From Alphaproteobacteria bacterium (GTDB lineage: Bacteria > Pseudomonadota > Alphaproteobacteria > Rhodospirillales > Rhodospirillaceae), in contig JAUVUZ010000002.1 of NCBI GenBank assembly GCA_030604885.1, positions 1 to 64,000 of the forward strand: a stretch of DNA of 64,000 nt, read 5' to 3'. Under the pieces are notes generated by a model. That model saw only the letters and a program-made list of their open reading frames with translations, was not told the origin of the DNA and made no database searches. How positions within the stretch are numbered: position 1 is the stretch's first letter; each line of letters begins with the position of its first letter. Of this stretch, positions 62,316 to 64,000 are shown piece by piece. Position numbers and translations under genes: made by a program.

Positions 62316-63309
62316 GGGTCTGGCTGTAGAGCGCGTAGCGGTCGCGGCCGAGCTGCTTGGCGAGATACATCGCCGCGTCGGCGTTTTCGATCAGTTGCAG
62401 GGTGTGGCCGTCCGGCCCCGGGATGATCGAGGCGACGCCGAGGCTGACGGTGACGTGGCGCTCGGTGTCGGAGGCCGGGTGGGCGATGTTGAGGGCCTTC
62501 ACCGCGTTGCGCATGCGCGTCACCACCGCCACCGCGCCCGCCTCGTCGGTCTCGGGGAGGATCGCCGAGAACTCCTCGCCGCCGTAGCGGGCGAGGGTGT
62601 CCACATGGCGCATCAACGCCGCCGAGAGCGCCCACGCCACCTGCTTCAGGCAGTGGTCGCCGGCGATGTGGCCGAGGCGGTCGTTGTAGGCCTTGAAGTG
62701 GTCGATGTCGGCCATGATCAGGGTGAGCGGCTTGCCGGTGCGCAGGCAGCGCCGCCACTCGTAGTCGAGGGTTTCGTCGAACGACAGGCGGTTGAAGATG
62801 CCGGTGAGGCGGTCGGTGCGGGAGAGCACGCGGAGCTGCTCGTTGCGCTCCTGCAGCAGCGCCTGCAGGCGCTCCAGCTCGACGATCTTGGCGTCCAGCT
62901 CGGCGGTCTTCTCCTCCAGCGCGCGGCGGTGGCGGTGGAGTTCGAGGAAGACGTTGATCTTGCTCTTGAGCACGTCGGCGTCGAGGGGCTTGGCGAGGTA
63001 GTCCACCGCGCCGCTGTCGTACCCGCGGAAGACGTGCTCGCGCTCGGTGCGGTTGGCGGTGACGAAAATGATCGGGATGTGGCGGGTGCGGCTGTTGCCG
63101 CGCATCAGCGCCGCGGTCTCGAAGCCGTCCATCTCCGGCATCTGCACGTCGAGCAGGGCGATCGCGAACTCGTGGGAGAGGGTCTTCGCCAGCGCCTCGT
63201 TGCCGGATTGCGCGGTGATGATGTTGAGGTTGGGGGCGGCGAGGAGGTTTTCGAGCGCGAACAGATTGTTCGGGTTGTCGTCGACGATCAGGATGTCCGC
63301 TTGCATCAT
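62305..63309 (-). CDS. Response regulator with receiver, coiled coil and GGDEF diguanylate cyclase domain
   Basis: The 334-residue protein has a receiver domain (ILIVDDNPNN, phosphorylation site D54 in LLDVQMPEMDG, YLAKPLD), a coiled-coil linker (about residues 120-160) and a GGDEF domain with the active GGEEF motif. An RxxD inhibitory site (RHVD) lies five residues before it, so product inhibition by c-di-GMP is likely. It starts at the ATG overlapping the cheB stop. Confidence 0.93.
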   Translation of the reverse strand: MMQADILIVDDNPNNLFALENLLAAPNLNIITAQSGNEALAKTLSHEFAIALLDVQMPEMDGFETAALMRGNSRTRHIPIIFVTANRTEREHVFRGYDSGAVDYLAKPLDADVLKSKINVFLELHRHRRALEEKTAELDAKIVELERLQALLQERNEQLRVLSRTDRLTGIFNRLSFDETLDYEWRRCLRTGKPLTLIMADIDHFKAYNDRLGHIAGDHCLKQVAWALSAALMRHVDTLARYGGEEFSAILPETDEAGAVAVVTRMRNAVKALNIAHPASDTERHVTVSLGVASIIPGPDGHTLQLIENADAAMYLAKQLGRDRYALYSQTLTS

Positions 63310-63875
63310 GCCCCCGGCGCCAGGGCCGCGAGGGCGGCGCCGATGTCCGCGGGCGGCAGCACCGCGTCCACCGCGCATGCGGCGAGCGCGGCCTTCGGCA
63401 TGATGTCGATCTCGGCGGTTTCGGGCGCCTGAACCATCGCCCGCCCTCCCATGCGCTTGATCGCGGCGAGACCAGCCGCCCCATCCGCGCTGGCCCCGGT
63501 CAAGATAACACCCGTGAGCGCGGAGCAGAAGACTTCTGCGGCGGTTTCCATCAAGACATCGATGGACGGGCGCGAATAATTCACCCGCTCCTCTCTCGAT
63601 AGACTGAAACGCAGCTCGGGTTCGACCATCAGATGAAAGTCCGCCGGGGCGACGAACACCACGCCGGGCAGGATCGGCTCCTTGTCCTCCGCCTCGCGCA
63701 CCGGCAGGCGGCAGCGGCGCTGGAAACGCTGCGCCAGGGTGTCGTCGGCGGTGGGGGCGATGTGCTGCACCACCATGATCGCCAATGGAAAATCGGCGGG
63801 CAGGGCCGCCAGCACGGTGCCCACCGCCTCGAGTCCCCCCGCCGAGGCGCCGATCGCCACCGCGCCGAACCTCAT
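63306..63875 (-). CDS. cheB: CheB-type protein-glutamate methylesterase without receiver domain
   Basis: The 189-residue protein is only the catalytic domain of CheB: GASAGG with S11, VVQHIAP with H38 and GASADGAAG with D131 form the triad. It lacks the N-terminal receiver domain, so it is not phosphorylated by CheA and may be a regulatory variant in a CheB-CheR-GGDEF group. It overlaps both neighbours by four bases. Confidence 0.93.
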   Translation of the reverse strand: MRFGAVAIGASAGGLEAVGTVLAALPADFPLAIMVVQHIAPTADDTLAQRFQRRCRLPVREAEDKEPILPGVVFVAPADFHLMVEPELRFSLSREERVNYSRPSIDVLMETAAEVFCSALTGVILTGASADGAAGLAAIKRMGGRAMVQAPETAEIDIMPKAALAACAVDAVLPPADIGAALAALAPGA

Positions 63876-64000
63876 GGCTCCCCCTGCATGCCGAGGGCGC
63901 GGACATGGCGCTTGCGGTAGATTTTCTCCCGCGCGTCCACCACCTCGAAGGCGTCGGCGTGGGCGGAAAAGCGCAGGCTCTCCTTGGAGCCGAGGCAGAG
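63872..64000 (-). CDS. cheR: C-terminal end of a CheR-type methyltransferase (5' end outside window)
   Basis: The minus-strand frame from the window edge to the stop at 63872 reads LCLGSKESLRFSAHADAFEV and then EKIYRKR, typical of the C-terminal end of CheR (LGxSES followed by F...YRK). The stop overlaps the cheB start (ATGA). Only 42 codons are present, so domain content beyond this is unknown. Confidence 0.7.
   Translation of the reverse strand, partial: LCLGSKESLRFSAHADAFEVVDAREKIYRKRHVRALGMQGEP

Overview
The window looks like a GC-rich alphaproteobacterium, probably Rhodospirillales-like. This is inferred from GC-rich codon use, an alphaproteobacterial-style tRNA-Gly 3' end and the gene types; no rRNA or other decisive marker is present. 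It is a mosaic: a conserved chromosomal part on the right (about 46.56-64 kb, very GC-rich) and two adjacent accessory islands on the left (about 1-23.99 kb and 23.99-46.56 kb). Both islands end in a 39-bp copy of the 3' end of a tRNA-Gly gene.

Island 1. At the left edge is the C-terminal part of a filamentous-haemagglutinin/CdiA-type contact toxin with its small zinc-ribbon immunity protein, then an insertion-sequence remnant. Next comes a minus-strand recombination module (9.7 to 2.9 kb): ERF annealing protein, a 29-codon peptide, a Cas4-like Fe-S nuclease, a CobS/MoxR-like AAA ATPase, DUF3150, a CobT-like VWA protein and an SSB-like protein. A plus-strand defence operon (9.9-22.4 kb) follows: extra half-size HsdS, HsdM, RhuM, HsdS, a Shedu (DUF4263) nuclease, a HAD phosphatase, HsdR, a YgjP metallopeptidase and a GmrSD-like DUF262 protein. 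Most of these genes overlap start-to-stop. A tyrosine integrase on the minus strand closes the island beside the tRNA-Gly fragment.

Island 2. It starts with a truncated integrase and holds a surface-glycan locus: TylF-like methyltransferase, beta-propeller enzyme, acetolactate-synthase-like TPP enzyme, ATP-grasp ligase, metallophosphoesterase, rmlBDAC, glycosyltransferases, Wzm/Wzt ABC exporter, VioA-like aminotransferase, sulfotransferase, CysD and CysNC (PAPS supply), WbqC-like protein and an FkbM methyltransferase. The whole suggests an exported, probably sulfated, deoxy-/amino-sugar glycan. A decayed DUF3150 fragment and a second tRNA-Gly 3' fragment close it.

Right part. A LysR regulator is divergent from a long minus-strand catabolic operon: aminotransferase, fumarase-superfamily C-N lyase, MmgE/PrpD protein, a SuyAB/UxaA-type lyase in two subunits, an Ldh2-family dehydrogenase and a TctCBA tricarboxylate-type transporter. 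The set fits uptake and breakdown of an amino- or sulfo-carboxylate. Then come ergothioneine synthesis (EgtB, EgtD), a free-methionine-R-sulfoxide reductase, a cupin, an SDR, an AEC-family permease and a signalling group (receiver-GGDEF, stand-alone CheB, partial CheR).
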